Of a DNA stretch of 64,000 nt, positions 1 to 11,499 are shown in pieces. Numbering within the stretch: position 1 is the first letter of the stretch; every line of letters starts with the position of its first letter. Source of the DNA: Sphagnum compactum (Eukaryota > Bryophyta > Sphagnopsida > Sphagnales); assembly GCA_965153455.1 (NCBI GenBank), contig OZ234494.1, positions 15,748,001 to 15,812,000 on the forward strand. The letters run 5' to 3'. The notes under the pieces were generated by a model. That model was not told the origin of the DNA. It did not search any database and saw only the letters and a program-made list of their open reading frames with translations. A program made the translations under genes and the position numbers.

Positions 1-522
1 TCAAGCTCAAGATGCATACTTCCTAGTTTAGCAACTGGGATGTGTGATTGTCTTTGTTTGGGGGTGGGGGTGTTGACAATCAAGCTTGGTGTTCTCAACT
101 TCCAGCTGGTATGAACAATTGTTGTGAAGCAAACATTGGGGAAAAAGATCAGTCTGTTGTTCTCTGCAACTACTACAACAACACAATTTCTGGTTGTAAC
201 TAACAAACAAATCTTGACTGAAACACTTCAGATTCTCTCTCTCCTCTTCCTCTTCTTTTTCTTCTTCTTCCTGTCTCTCAAACCACAAGAAGATTATCTC
301 AACAGCATCACCCATATGAATGAACCAAGACAGAATCAACTCCAGCTTTATAACACAAACCCTGCCATCATTTTGTGAAAGAAACAGACTCATTCCTCGA
401 GTTGATTGTGCCCTGAAACCCTTTGCAAAATTCCAAACCCAAAACACTTCACCAACTCTTTTTTTTCTTTTGTTTTTCCCCCCCCCCTAAGCTCAATGAA
501 AACATCTACAGAGTACTTGGAC

Positions 523-550
523 TTTCTTTCTTTCTTTCTTTCTTTCTTGG
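523..550. repeat. (TTTC)n microsatellite
   Basis: About seven TTTC units in tandem, directly visible. Confidence 0.9.
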
Positions 551-592
551 CTGTGAATTTTTTCCCCAAACAACTTTTCCCAGTTCAAAATG

Positions 593-717
593 TGTAGGGT
601 AAAGCCCCAGTGCAAGGGCATTATTATTAGGTACCAAAAAACAACGAGGGTGCATGAGGCGAGGGCTGAGCACAAGCCTGAATTTGACAATGCTCTCACC
701 CATGGGCTTTTTACACA
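593..717. mobile_element. Short inverted-repeat element, copy 1 (MITE-like)
   Basis: The left end reads TGTGTAGGGTAAAGCCC. The right end, reverse-complemented, reads TGTGTAAAAAGCCC. A second element of the same 125-bp length with the same GGGYAAAGCCC core lies at 2139-2263. No clean target duplication was found, so the class is unknown. Confidence 0.45.
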
Positions 718-1610
718 AGCCAAAAATCAATTCAAATATCAGAGTAGGGGGGCTGCTCTACATTGTTCATGAAGTGCACCACGAAATCAGAATGCCCACT
801 CATGGGGCAAAGGAAATATTACACGTTATAATGTGCCCTCCACATACACTACAAAATTTCTAAGAGGTTTTTCCATGATATAAGAATATACCCTGCCCCT
901 ATTGTACCCGAGAACCTGCCCTAAAGGGCCGCCCGCATTTTGCATGAGTTAGGTTCCTCAGGTGATGGGTACGGATTGTGAACCCTTTAAACTAGGATAA
1001 ACTGCCCTTAATTTAATCTGATTACAAGAGTAAAAGCTGGGTAATAAAGAAATCAACCCTAAAAGCTGATTACAAGTTTTTTTTTGGGGCAAATTTGTTT
1101 GTTTTTGTCTCAATAATTTAATTTTTGTTTAATCTACAAAGACTGCTGACAGACAAAACGTGGGATGTTGGTAAGGGGGTGGGGGGGTGGTGGGGAGGGT
1201 GAATTGAAGAAAGAGGGGTTGCCCCCCCCAAAAAAAAAGAAGAAGTTACCACTACTTCCCTGCAACAGACTACCACAAACATTATGTGATGGCCCCCTCT
1301 GAATCATCAAAACAATCAAAATCAGAGGATCAAACCTTTTGAAGAAAAGTGTTTTTTTTTTGGGGAAAAAGAGAAAAGGGTGCAGTATCCTCCACAGATT
1401 TGTATTTACTTGATTGGAAAAAGATACAATCAAAAAAGCAAAATTGTATTTTCTAGAAAAAGTTATGAGATATGCTAGCAGGCCCATAGCCAGCAAAGAA
1501 TAAAACAAGTGAAGTCACTAGGTTAACACTATCTCTCCCTCTCCCTCTTCTCTTTCGGAAAGCATTTAAAAACCTTACTTTAAGCCACTATGCCATAACC
1601 CCTAAACCAC

Positions 1611-1748
1611 ACCCACATACACGTGGTGGAGGCTTAAAGCTTAAACCCTAAAGCATACCCACATACACGTGGTGGAGGCTTAAAGCTTAAGCCCTAAACC
1701 ACACCCACATACACGTGGTGGAGGCTTAAAGCTTAAACCCTAACCCAC
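1611..1748. repeat. 46-bp tandem repeat with a G-box per unit
   Basis: Three near-identical 46-bp units begin at 1611, 1657 and 1703. Each carries a perfect ACACGTGG G-box/ABRE-like core (CACGTG at 1620, 1666, 1712), an AAGCTT palindrome within TTAAAGCTTAA, and a telomere-like CCCTAA motif. Whether it is regulatory or a plain minisatellite cannot be decided here. Confidence 0.85.
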
Positions 1749-2138
1749 TCACACATACACATGGAGGATCCTTGCACAACAAAGGACGGTACCCACCTTT
1801 GATAATTTTTCAAAAAAAATTGTAGACAACTGGAACAAGATAAAACAACTGGCTATGAAAATTTATCAGTTACGTAGGACATGCGTTATGATAAGCTAAG
1901 GTAAAACAAGGGGAGTTTTTTTACTTTTGCACTTCATATTCAACTGCACCAACTGGCCATTAAAACTTATTGGTTATGTGTAGGACATGCGTTACGATAG
2001 GCTAATGCAATGTTGTGAAATGAATCTCTGATCCACTGGTTATCTCCTTCAGCTTGCAAAGAGTGTTTGTTTTGTAGCGGGTGATCTGAGGGTTTGAAAC
2101 ACAGGTTTAATACAGGTACGACCCAATCCCATTAGTGT

Positions 2139-2263
2139 TTATGTAGGGCAAAGCCCCCAGGTCAGAGTATTCTCCAAAATAAGGGGCATTAGGATGAGGT
2201 GATAACAAAGGCCAGCCCAACATTTTTGGAATCTCCCTCATGTGTGGGCTTTGCCCATCATAA
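2139..2263. mobile_element. Short inverted-repeat element, copy 2 (MITE-like)
   Basis: The left arm is TTATGTAGGGCAAAGCCC. The right arm, reverse-complemented, is TTATGATGGGCAAAGCCC. Weaker pairing continues inward for about 20 more bases. Length and core match the element at 593-717. Confidence 0.55.
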
Positions 2264-3203
2264 AAGACTAGGTAAACGTTAAAATGAGAACACAAGATGT
2301 AGGAGAGAGAGGGCTCTTAAGGCTTCTTTGTAAGAGAACAAAAACATAGGTAGATCACAGGTTGTGCGAGAGGGAGGGCTCTTAAGGATTAGGTGTAAGA
2401 TCCCTCCTCTTTTCTAGGAGGGATATAATCATGGACATAAGGTTCCCTCCGATAATGCTAGGCAATTTCTCCATGTGCTTTATACACAAGGAAAAGGGGG
2501 GGAGGGGGGGCGGTTTCAAAGGCAATGCTTGGAGATAGCCGCAGTTTGGAAGACAAAATCATAAAGGGAATGACAAAGGGCATCCTACATTGCCCACTAA
2601 TATGCATTCTGGGAGAGACTACTTCCCATGAGAAAATGCCAGCATGACAAGTAAGATTCCATATCTTTACCATCTTTTGCTACTAATGTGGCAAGCTACC
2701 ATTGGTGCTGAGGCCAAACCCAATCATTATTCACTGATACTTTTTCATTGCAAAACCCCCCTTGAAGAAGAGGGAAGTCCAAGTAGGTAGGTATTTTCCG
2801 AAACCCATCCTCACCCACCCATCCTCCATGGGGGGAAGAGGTTCAAATGTAGTATGTATTTGCTAACTACTGACATCTGTTCTTTCTCCACAAAATTAAT
2901 TGATTAGATCTCAATCTGCTGTGGTGGAGGTTTGTTTAATCTGATCACAATACCAATCCCCAGTAGAGGGATAGTAACAAAATCATATTATAGCTGACAC
3001 CTCAACATTCTGTTGTGTGATTGAATCATGATAAGGATACGGCTACTATTATTGGAATTGTTCACTGGAGAGGGAAACAATGGCGCGCGCCGCGCATCAT
3101 CCCCTTCTTGTCTTCCACATCATAAAAAAGAAAAGAACTGGTATGTATGTAAGTAAGAAAGGCATGTGGTAGTAGTCTGCTGTGCTGTTCAGGATGGATA
3201 CTA

Positions 3204-3370
3204 GCCAAACAACAATTGCACTACCAATGTGGACGTGGATAGGTGGTACTTGCCAAACAACAATGCATTACCAATGTGGACATGGATACTAGGTAGCCAA
3301 ACAACAATGCATTACCAATGGGGATGGAGCACAACAACAACAATGCATTACCAATGGGGATGGAGCACAA
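3204..3370. repeat. Imperfect tandem repeat, four units
   Basis: Units begin near 3204, 3252, 3296 and 3332. They share AACAACAATGCATTACCAATG followed by GTGGACRTGGATA (units 1-2) or GGGATGGAGCAC (units 3-4). The unit shortens from 48 to about 37 bp, so it looks like a two-step local duplication. Confidence 0.8.
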
Positions 3371-4668
3371 CAACTATGGTCAGGTTCTGCACTGCGCACA
3401 GGAGAAATGAGCCTCTTTATGTGGACTGGCTGCTGGCTGTACTTGCTTTTCTCCTGTTGATGTATATGCATCAACTTTAAACAATATTTTGCTCTTTTTC
3501 AATGCCTGTTTCGAAGATGATGATGGGTTTGTCATACACCCAGAAAGGCACCGCTAGGTATATGTGACGCCCCGGGGCCCTTTTGCTTGATTTTTAGATT
3601 CACTTTTCCAATCCTATCTCCTCCCCTCTTTCGTACAATGTCATGGGATTTGTATATCGTCTGCAAGAATATTATTAAGCCAAATTTGGCCGTAAATGAG
3701 ATATGGTGGTAACAAAGTTAAGCCTCCTTCTATGTTTTTGGCTATCTACTCAGAAACCTGATGATTAAATACCGGTATAAAACTCCATGATTTCTGTTTG
3801 TGTAGTTGAAGTCACCACCCTCATTTGACAAAATCTGCCACTGGGCATTTCAAAAAGTGAAAAACCCACGTCTGCTTTTTGAAATGCCCGTGTTAAAATT
3901 TTCTATTTTTTATTTTAAATATATATATATATATTTTTTTTAAATCATATTTTCTGGTTTTAGTTTTCACCAGAAAGAAGAATCTCCTCCCCCTTCCTGA
4001 TCAGGCCCACTCTCATTCTTTCTTCCTTTCATAGGATGGATACTTGTTAGTTGTATGGAAAAAAGGAGGATGGAAACTACCCACAAAATATCCATCTTCT
4101 GGTTGAGTTTCTCTTATCCATCTTGTGGGGAATAAAAAAAGTACAAAATCTAAGAGTGCTTTGTCCAAGAGCCATTACAGTGCTTTTTGATGCAACAAGT
4201 GTAGAGTGTAGTAGATGTTAGATCCCCCTTTTCTCTGGAACATACAATCTGTAAACTAACTGTAGCTTGATAACACAAGAGAACTAGAGTGGTGCAGTGT
4301 GGGTGCACATGTATATAATACACAATTCCAAGTCAATGCAGCAAGGAGGGAAAACAACGACCACTTGGGGTCAGAGCCCTGGGATGAAGTCTCATATCTA
4401 AAGGTGGGACTCTACATGGATTAGGGCAAGAAATCAGAAAGGCAATGCCTGAGGGAGGGAGGGAGGGAAAGAAAGAAAGAAAGGAAACCAAACACTACAT
4501 TGCCATTCCCAAAACCCAATGCACAATGTAAGGTGTTGTATTTGTAATAATTTTTTTGTGCCCAAGCTAGATAGAGCATTGGACTTTGTTAGCTTTTTTA
4601 CTCACTCAACTATGTGTCTCTTTCTTTGCAAGGCTTGGGTTTTCAGCTAATATTCAACCCATCAAAAT

Positions 4669-6104
4669 GGTAGGCACCAATATTGTGCATTCAAGACACA
4701 CTCCTTGAAAGTGTAATGGAATTTATTTACTCTTCAAGTAAGTGTATAAGGCCCACCTGCATCTTTATATGTGTATAACATAAGATGTGTAAGTGTAAAA
4801 TCATGGAAATGTAAGTCAAATACACGCAACACTATTTTACACAATCAAGTAAAACAATGCAAAAATGTGTCACCTATATTTTGGGGCAAGGGGGGCCCAA
4901 AATTTCAGGAGGTTTTTTTTGGTGATGAGCCAATCAAAGTGGCTCACTGCAAAACACACCTCTCCCTCTCTCTCTCTCTATATATATATATCTTTGGATG
5001 CATCACTAGTAATTAAATTAATTAATATGAATCACAAAAGGTACCGAGTTCTTGGAAAAGGCTATGCCAAAAATGATGGTGAACAAAGTTGAGAAAGAAA
5101 ATTCTACTCAATGATGTGGGGGCAACATGCACCAAGATGCATCTAAGAATGTGCACCCAAGATATTCTTCAATAGAGCTAAAGTTTGTTTCATATCCTTT
5201 GCCCAAAAATGTGCTATTGTATTGTATATACCATACTTGCCTACCTTGTTAGGCCAAAAATAATTCAAAAGCATTTTGCCCCATAATTATTCAACCTGAT
5301 GACTTCATAGTTCCAAAAACATGTTAGAGGTTGGCCTAATTTTATAAAAAACATCAAAATTTGAAAATTCCCATGAGATATAACAAGAATCAGCGTAGAT
5401 AATTAAAATTCTATAGATTAATAATCATGGAAATCAAGAACAATATCGTTTTCAATGTGAACAATGTAGAACAATATATTTGAGCGACAAAATATTCCAT
5501 GTAAACAGAGGAAAAGTGTAAGAGGCATATGTGACAAGCAGTGGTGCTTTGAAAACCTCCCATAACAATGATGAAGAAGGATAGAGGGTCCTCCAGTTCC
5601 TTATCCCTCCTAAACTCAAGTCCCATGAGTTAGGACTTTAATTTATTTGGCTCAATTTTAGAAAATGTGAATTTTTTTGGCCTAATATTACAAAAATTAA
5701 AATCTCATTGGCCCAACTACGATTTCCAATATTTAACAATCACTAGTTCACAAAGTGACTAATTAATAATGGGGTAAAGGAAACATTTCCATAGGACTAT
5801 ATTGGTAGCAAAAGCTCCCCAAATAGAAGCTTTTAATTGGGTGCATCCTTTTTTGTGAAGGGCCAATCAAAGTGACCCATTACAAAACAAACTTTGAGCT
5901 TTGGGAAGCACCCACATTTGGATGCACTCAGCACTAATTAATTTGGATTGCAAATGTAAATGTATTTGACAATCATTTACATTATCTTGATGTGAGTGAA
6001 AGTGTAAAAATTTGGATGTGTAAGTGTAAATGATTTACACTTTCACAATTTATATGTCATATATACGATTATTTACATTTACACGGACAAAATTGGTAGG
6101 CACC
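4669..6104. repeat. Two related, permuted repeat copies
   Basis: Three motifs occur twice in the same orientation: GGTAGGCACC (4669, 6095), CCAATCAAAGTG (4930, 5863) and GGATGCA (about 4996 and 5920), plus runs of GTGTAAGTGTAAA. Their order is rotated between the copies, as in tandem copies or a degraded element. No coding sequence is seen. Confidence 0.4.
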
Positions 6105-6109
6105 CTCCC

Positions 6110-9100
6110 CAATGTTTGTAAGTATAAGGTGCTTTGGCACTAGGGCAGTACGTACACCCTCTAAATCAAGGGTGGAACATGAGATCAAGGTGTAATGATG
6201 TGTAGCAAGGGCATTAATCTAGATGATCAAGGCTCAACTGTATAGGTGCAAGGCCTACCTCTACATGGAGCTTCATGAGAAGGCATTTCATATTTTTCCA
6301 TTGCTCAAGAAAAACCACTACCACTCCTATACCTTTGGGTTGGTATTTGGTAGGCATGAAAATATGTCAATATAAATCAACTACCCCATCGCCAACCCTT
6401 GGTCTATTACAAAAAAACATTTCAAAACTTTAATGGCCTAGTGCATTTTGCAAACAGAGAAGTATTTAAATTATGAAAAATTGTGATTAGTCTTTTGGTC
6501 TAGAAAATTGTCATGCACAACTAGATTAGCACCCTACCCATATCACTACATGTTCTAAAGGCACCTCCACTATAGACATGAAGAATAACCTAGTAAAAGG
6601 TAATGTGATGGAAAGCTTACTAGTATCAATCCGAGCAAGCATGCTTGCAATTTTGTCAACCCCTCTCCTCACAAGTCTAGGACCTTTGCAACAATTGTCT
6701 CCCACTCCTAAAACTCATGCACAAGAAATCTTGTGTATTGTGTCTACGTCTTCCTCTCTCTTATCTACGCTTCCAGTCTCAATTTAAATTTTGGTTTTAA
6801 GATGTGGGTCTATTACAAAATTTGTTTTTATTTTCTGTTCTAAATGAAATGTGAAGAATTATTCAATATAACAACTATTGTGTTGGTAGTTATGCTAGTG
6901 GTGGTGGAGGTATTTTGCACTTGGGTCCTCAAATCCTACCCACCATGTTATGGGAAAAGTAGTAGAAATGTATTACTGTAACTTGATGTGTAACTTGATT
7001 ACACAATTACTTAGGTAATTGTTTAAAGGGGTAAGTTGAGTGGTAGGATTCCATAATTTGGTCATGGTGCATTGACTTATGTCATGTGCACCATGTGATA
7101 TTGTTCCTTGTGATTAATTGTGAAATCACATGGGGAACCATGTGATTTTGTTTCCTTGTGATTTTGTTTCCTTTTGATTATTTGGGGAACCTTGTGGTGG
7201 ATAAGCTTTAGGAAGTTTCTTGACTTGTTTCCTTTTTGTTAGTATTTAAGGGGGTGTTTGTGACCTTGGGAAACACCTTCACTTGTACAAAGTTATGGTA
7301 TGAATGCAAAATTTGTGAGAATTGAAGTTTTGATTTTGAAAGGCTTTTGGTGTTGTTTGTGTTTAGTTCATGGTAGGAGAATGGTGAGGCTTGCATAGCC
7401 AATAGAAGGGTGAGAGAATAATTTTGCAACCAATAACATAGATTTCATAGCTATGTAGTAATCATACATAGTTTCGGTCCTAAACCCGTTCGTGGTGCAC
7501 ATTACTACTTTTGTGAAATGTTTCCACTCGATCCCACATAAGGAAGTCAAAGTGGTGATGGTGGTGAATGTGGTGGAGAATTTAGAGATCATGGAAAAAA
7601 GATAAAACAAAAAAGAAAGAAAGATAACATGATGGGTGTGGCTCACAAACCTAGAGAGCATGTTGTGGTTCTTCTACAAATTTTAGTTAACAAAAGGTCT
7701 AGAAGTTATAGTGCAGTCCATAGTTGATGTTCATTACAACTCAAAGGAATCAAGGTTACAAAAATAGGGTACCATGTACTTTCTTGTTCTTTCTCATCCT
7801 CCATCAACATAGCATTGCTTTTGTTGATTTACCTAAAATACAAGTCAAATCACCAAGTTATGTAAGATTAAAAAATATGCCCGGCCCATATATCTAAACT
7901 AATTAGCACAATATTTTAATAGAAGAACTCAACAATGGAGCATAGATGTGCCCATGGCTTACTTTCAAAGTAAGCAATATTAATAAGTTAGGCGCACAGG
8001 GACTATCACATTGGATCCAACTTTTGGAAATTTTACCTTAATAGAACCAATTTCACATTACGTTTCTTTGGTGAAAATGTTTAGATTGTTTGGATTGGAA
8101 AGGATTGTTTTGGTGTTTAGAGTGTGGACACAATAGGTACATGTACAACATCTTATCTATTGGCAGGGCCAGCTTGTTTGTGATACCTTGTTTACAATTT
8201 CTTTCAAACAAATGTCTTTCAAGACATGTTAATGAGTCCATTAAAAGATATGGATATTTGCAAATTGTATACTATTATGTAAAAATTGTGCATAAGAAAT
8301 TTATCATCAAAATGTCATTGTCAAATCATTTGGAGTCCTTTAGATAATGAAAATCAATTATTATATTTATAATACAAAAAATTTGAGTACCCCATACTCA
8401 TTAGATTCATTTCAAATCTATTCAAAAAAATTCATGATACATTAAAAATATTTTTTCACATTTCATCCAAAAAATTCAACATCAACTTAAATACCACTTC
8501 TTACAATGAAAATTAAAAAATGATTATATCTTGGGTGAATCCTTTTATCCAATTTGGACCCATTGATTATATTTTAGCAACAAATATAAAATGACAAAAT
8601 ACTAAAAAAAAACATACAACATGAAAAAACCATACTTGTCCAAGCACATATACTAATTTTGAAACTTGTACTTTCATACATATTACATTATTCATTTTCA
8701 ATTGTTCAACTCAACTACACTAATTCCTAGAATTCAACAATTTATGATTAAACCCACACTCGTTTAATTTCACTCAACCAATAAAATTAACAAATTTTTG
8801 AAACATAATCACCTAAAGACCAAAATTGAATTCTTGTTCTTTCACCTTGCCCAATGTTAGAAACCAAATGTGGAACGATATTTGTAGTTTTGCAAAAACC
8901 ATTGCATCTTATATGTTTCACCTCTTGTCATTGTTCATCTTGTTTTTAGGTTTTGAATGTATATAGTTAATGATCTTTTCACTTTTGAAAAGGTGGGTCA
9001 CCAATACCTAAAAATAATGTCACATCGAATACTTATGTTACAATTTGCTTGATTATTTCAAAATAGTAAAATCCCTAGATAGGATTTTTCAATGCATTCC

Positions 9101-11022
9101 AAAAATTGGGAATGCAACTATTTGCTTTTGACATTTGATGAAAAAGTTGCAAGATAATAAAATTTGAAATTTGTGTTCAAATGTTGAACAAATAATGTCA
9201 AATGCAACATTTGCATCATGAAAAAAGTTCATACCATTCATGTCATAGAAAGACCTATTTCATTATCTCAAAGGAAGATCACCCATACATGATTACATGG
9301 AATTAAAATTTTATCATGATGCCAAAATCCAAAGGTGGTTCTGATTTTCTTTTCTTTTTATTACATTTTCATTGTTGGAAAAAGTAATAAACCTACTAAT
9401 GAACCATGTACCTTAAAATAAGTAGCAAGGGAAGGGAAAAAGTTGTTTAGGTGGGACTATGGTGCTGACTAGCGTGCTTGCATGCACATGTAATCATATT
9501 GACCGCTTCATGCGAGAGTTGAAAACTAATTGTCCTTAGTTGCAACACCTTCTTTAAACAAAAAATCTAGTTTCAACACTTGAACCAATGACTATGTCAC
9601 AAATGTCATTAGGATAACCTATCACAAGTATTCCAACAATTGGACAACATCTCATGTTAATAGACAAAAAAACAATAGTCGATAAGAATGATGATGTTGC
9701 CTTAGTTACAAATGTTTTAGCCAATTCAATAACCATGTTGTCTTAGATCAAGGATCCATTATAGACAAATTGAACAAAAGGCCATGGGTTGGGTTAATGG
9801 ACAAGGTAATGAAAAGGCTACAAATTAAATAGGCTATACTTGGTGATAAGGATATCACGCTTATTGTGCATTGCAACACCAAGGGGACACATGTTGGTGG
9901 AGGAAAAAATAATTGTTTAACAACCCTTTTCAAACTATGCTTAAAAACGTCATTGATGACATGTACATAAGCAACCAACTAAATAATGGGAAGTAATCAA
10001 AGAAGCCAAGGAAATCAAGTTGTGAATACTTGAATCTTTTGTTTGCTTGTCGATATGTCAAAGATCAAGTACTCATTGCATTGAAAGATAGGTCAAGGTG
10101 GTTGAAGAAAAAAGTAAAAAAAGGTGAACCTCAATTGTGAAATTACATGGAGGGTAAATGCATTATAAAATGGTTCAAGTTTTAAAATAATAAAATCCAC
10201 ACATGTCCATTTTATAGTGTTAAATTTGTAATTTTTTTGGTATCATTAATAAAATGATAATAAAGGAGAATATATGTTACCAAAAAATTCATTATAAAAA
10301 TATTATACTTGTGATTACAAATTTTAGGGGTTTTTAATGTGCTTTCACTCATCAATTCAACCTTTGTAAATCCTCCGCCAACACAACCTTTTAGAACCTT
10401 CTACAACTTCTAAATAATGACTTTTACTACCTTCCAGATATATACCTTAAAAATCCTTTAATTATTATTTTTAATGAATTCCTCTTATCCATGTGACATC
10501 ATTGCCTCTTTCAATGACAAATTCCACAAGGAACAATGTTATGAAAATATAAGTGTAAATGATTGAAGATGTGTCACATAATTTTTACAATGTATGTTAA
10601 GTATAGACACTTGCAAGGTAAATGATTTGTTAGTGAACATAAAACCAACAATAATGACCAATACCTTTTACAATAGACTAAGCAAAATATTTATATATTT
10701 TCAATAGTAAAACTCACCTCAATAGTTTGATTTTATGAATAAATTTGAATTCAAGGATGATTACAAGGCAACAAATGTAATTAATTTGGCCTCACCTTCA
10801 TGATTTAGGTGACTCTTCAATTCGAGGTTGTCAATGTCAATTGTTCATGTGAAATAGTCAAAATGTATTGTTTTGAAGATTTGCAAATGATATTTTTTGT
10901 CCTTTAAGCAATGTGATTTTAATGTTTTAACTCTTTTTGCCTATTGTGTTAAACTAGTATTATGCAAGAAAAATATATTACAAGATGGATAAGAAGGGTT
11001 CTCCCACAACTTATAATATTGC
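6110..11022. other. AT-rich DNA without recognised genes
   Basis: No frame here shows protein-family resemblance. Around 6890-7440 the text looks slightly LTR-like: it starts TGTTGG, has a short TATTTAAG box near 7243, and ends AACA before TAGATTTCATAGC, a poor match to a Met-tRNA primer site. I found no partner LTR or target duplication. Confidence 0.5.
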
Positions 11023-11482
11023 CACTACAACAAAAACATTTCTTTTATGCTTTATCATTATGAACGTGCAATTGCTAATGTGGCTTATCTACTTATTTAA
11101 AATGACATAAGGGGCTTTCTTTTTTTTCTTTCCCTCCCCAAAGTAGTATGTCCAATTTGACTAGGTCCCTTTCCCATTTCAATCATATCAAATATTACCA
11201 TTTTAAACATGGCATGTGTGATATTTATATTAAATGGTGTTGATGCATATAATTTTGTTACTAATAGGGACGTTAGTGATAAATATGTTTGGGTTTAGTA
11301 ATAGATAAAAAATAGATAAGTGAGTAGGTAAATAATATGTAGGTTATATATAGGTAGTTAGGTTGGTCGGTTGGTTGGGGGTTGGTAGTACAAAAACAAG
11401 TAGGTAATAGGTGAATAGGTTGTAGATATGTAGATGATAGGAGGGTTCAGGGTTGGTAATAGGTAGTTGGTTGGTAATTAAT
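11023..11482 (+). mobile_element. Possible truncated CACTA-like end
   Basis: CACTACAACAAAAAC at 11023 matches the terminal form of plant CACTA elements. From about 11310 to 11482 there is a (TAGG/TTGG)-rich tract like the internal tracts of the four complete CACTA-like elements in this window. No matching right end (TAGTG followed by TGC) was found, so it is incomplete or coincidental. Confidence 0.3.
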
Positions 11483-11499
11483 GGTAGATTGATAATATG

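Larger units (their letters stand above)
1..4660. other. Anonymous AT-rich DNA, no gene recognised
   Basis: I see no coding region with family resemblance on either strand. The longest open frames run through simple repeats (TC/GA, G and T runs), which keep frames open by composition. The stretch holds the short repeats and inverted-repeat elements listed separately. It could be the flank of a gene outside the window, but nothing shows this. Confidence 0.6.

Noticed and set aside
3080-3172. Tiny frame beginning ATGGCGCGCGCCGCG
   Set aside because: Only about 30 codons, no family and no promoter evidence; the G+C-rich start is eye-catching but insufficient.
7208-7661. Minus-strand frames of 73-97 codons as genes
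   Set aside because: Low-complexity Ser/Thr/Phe text in AT-rich DNA, no motif.
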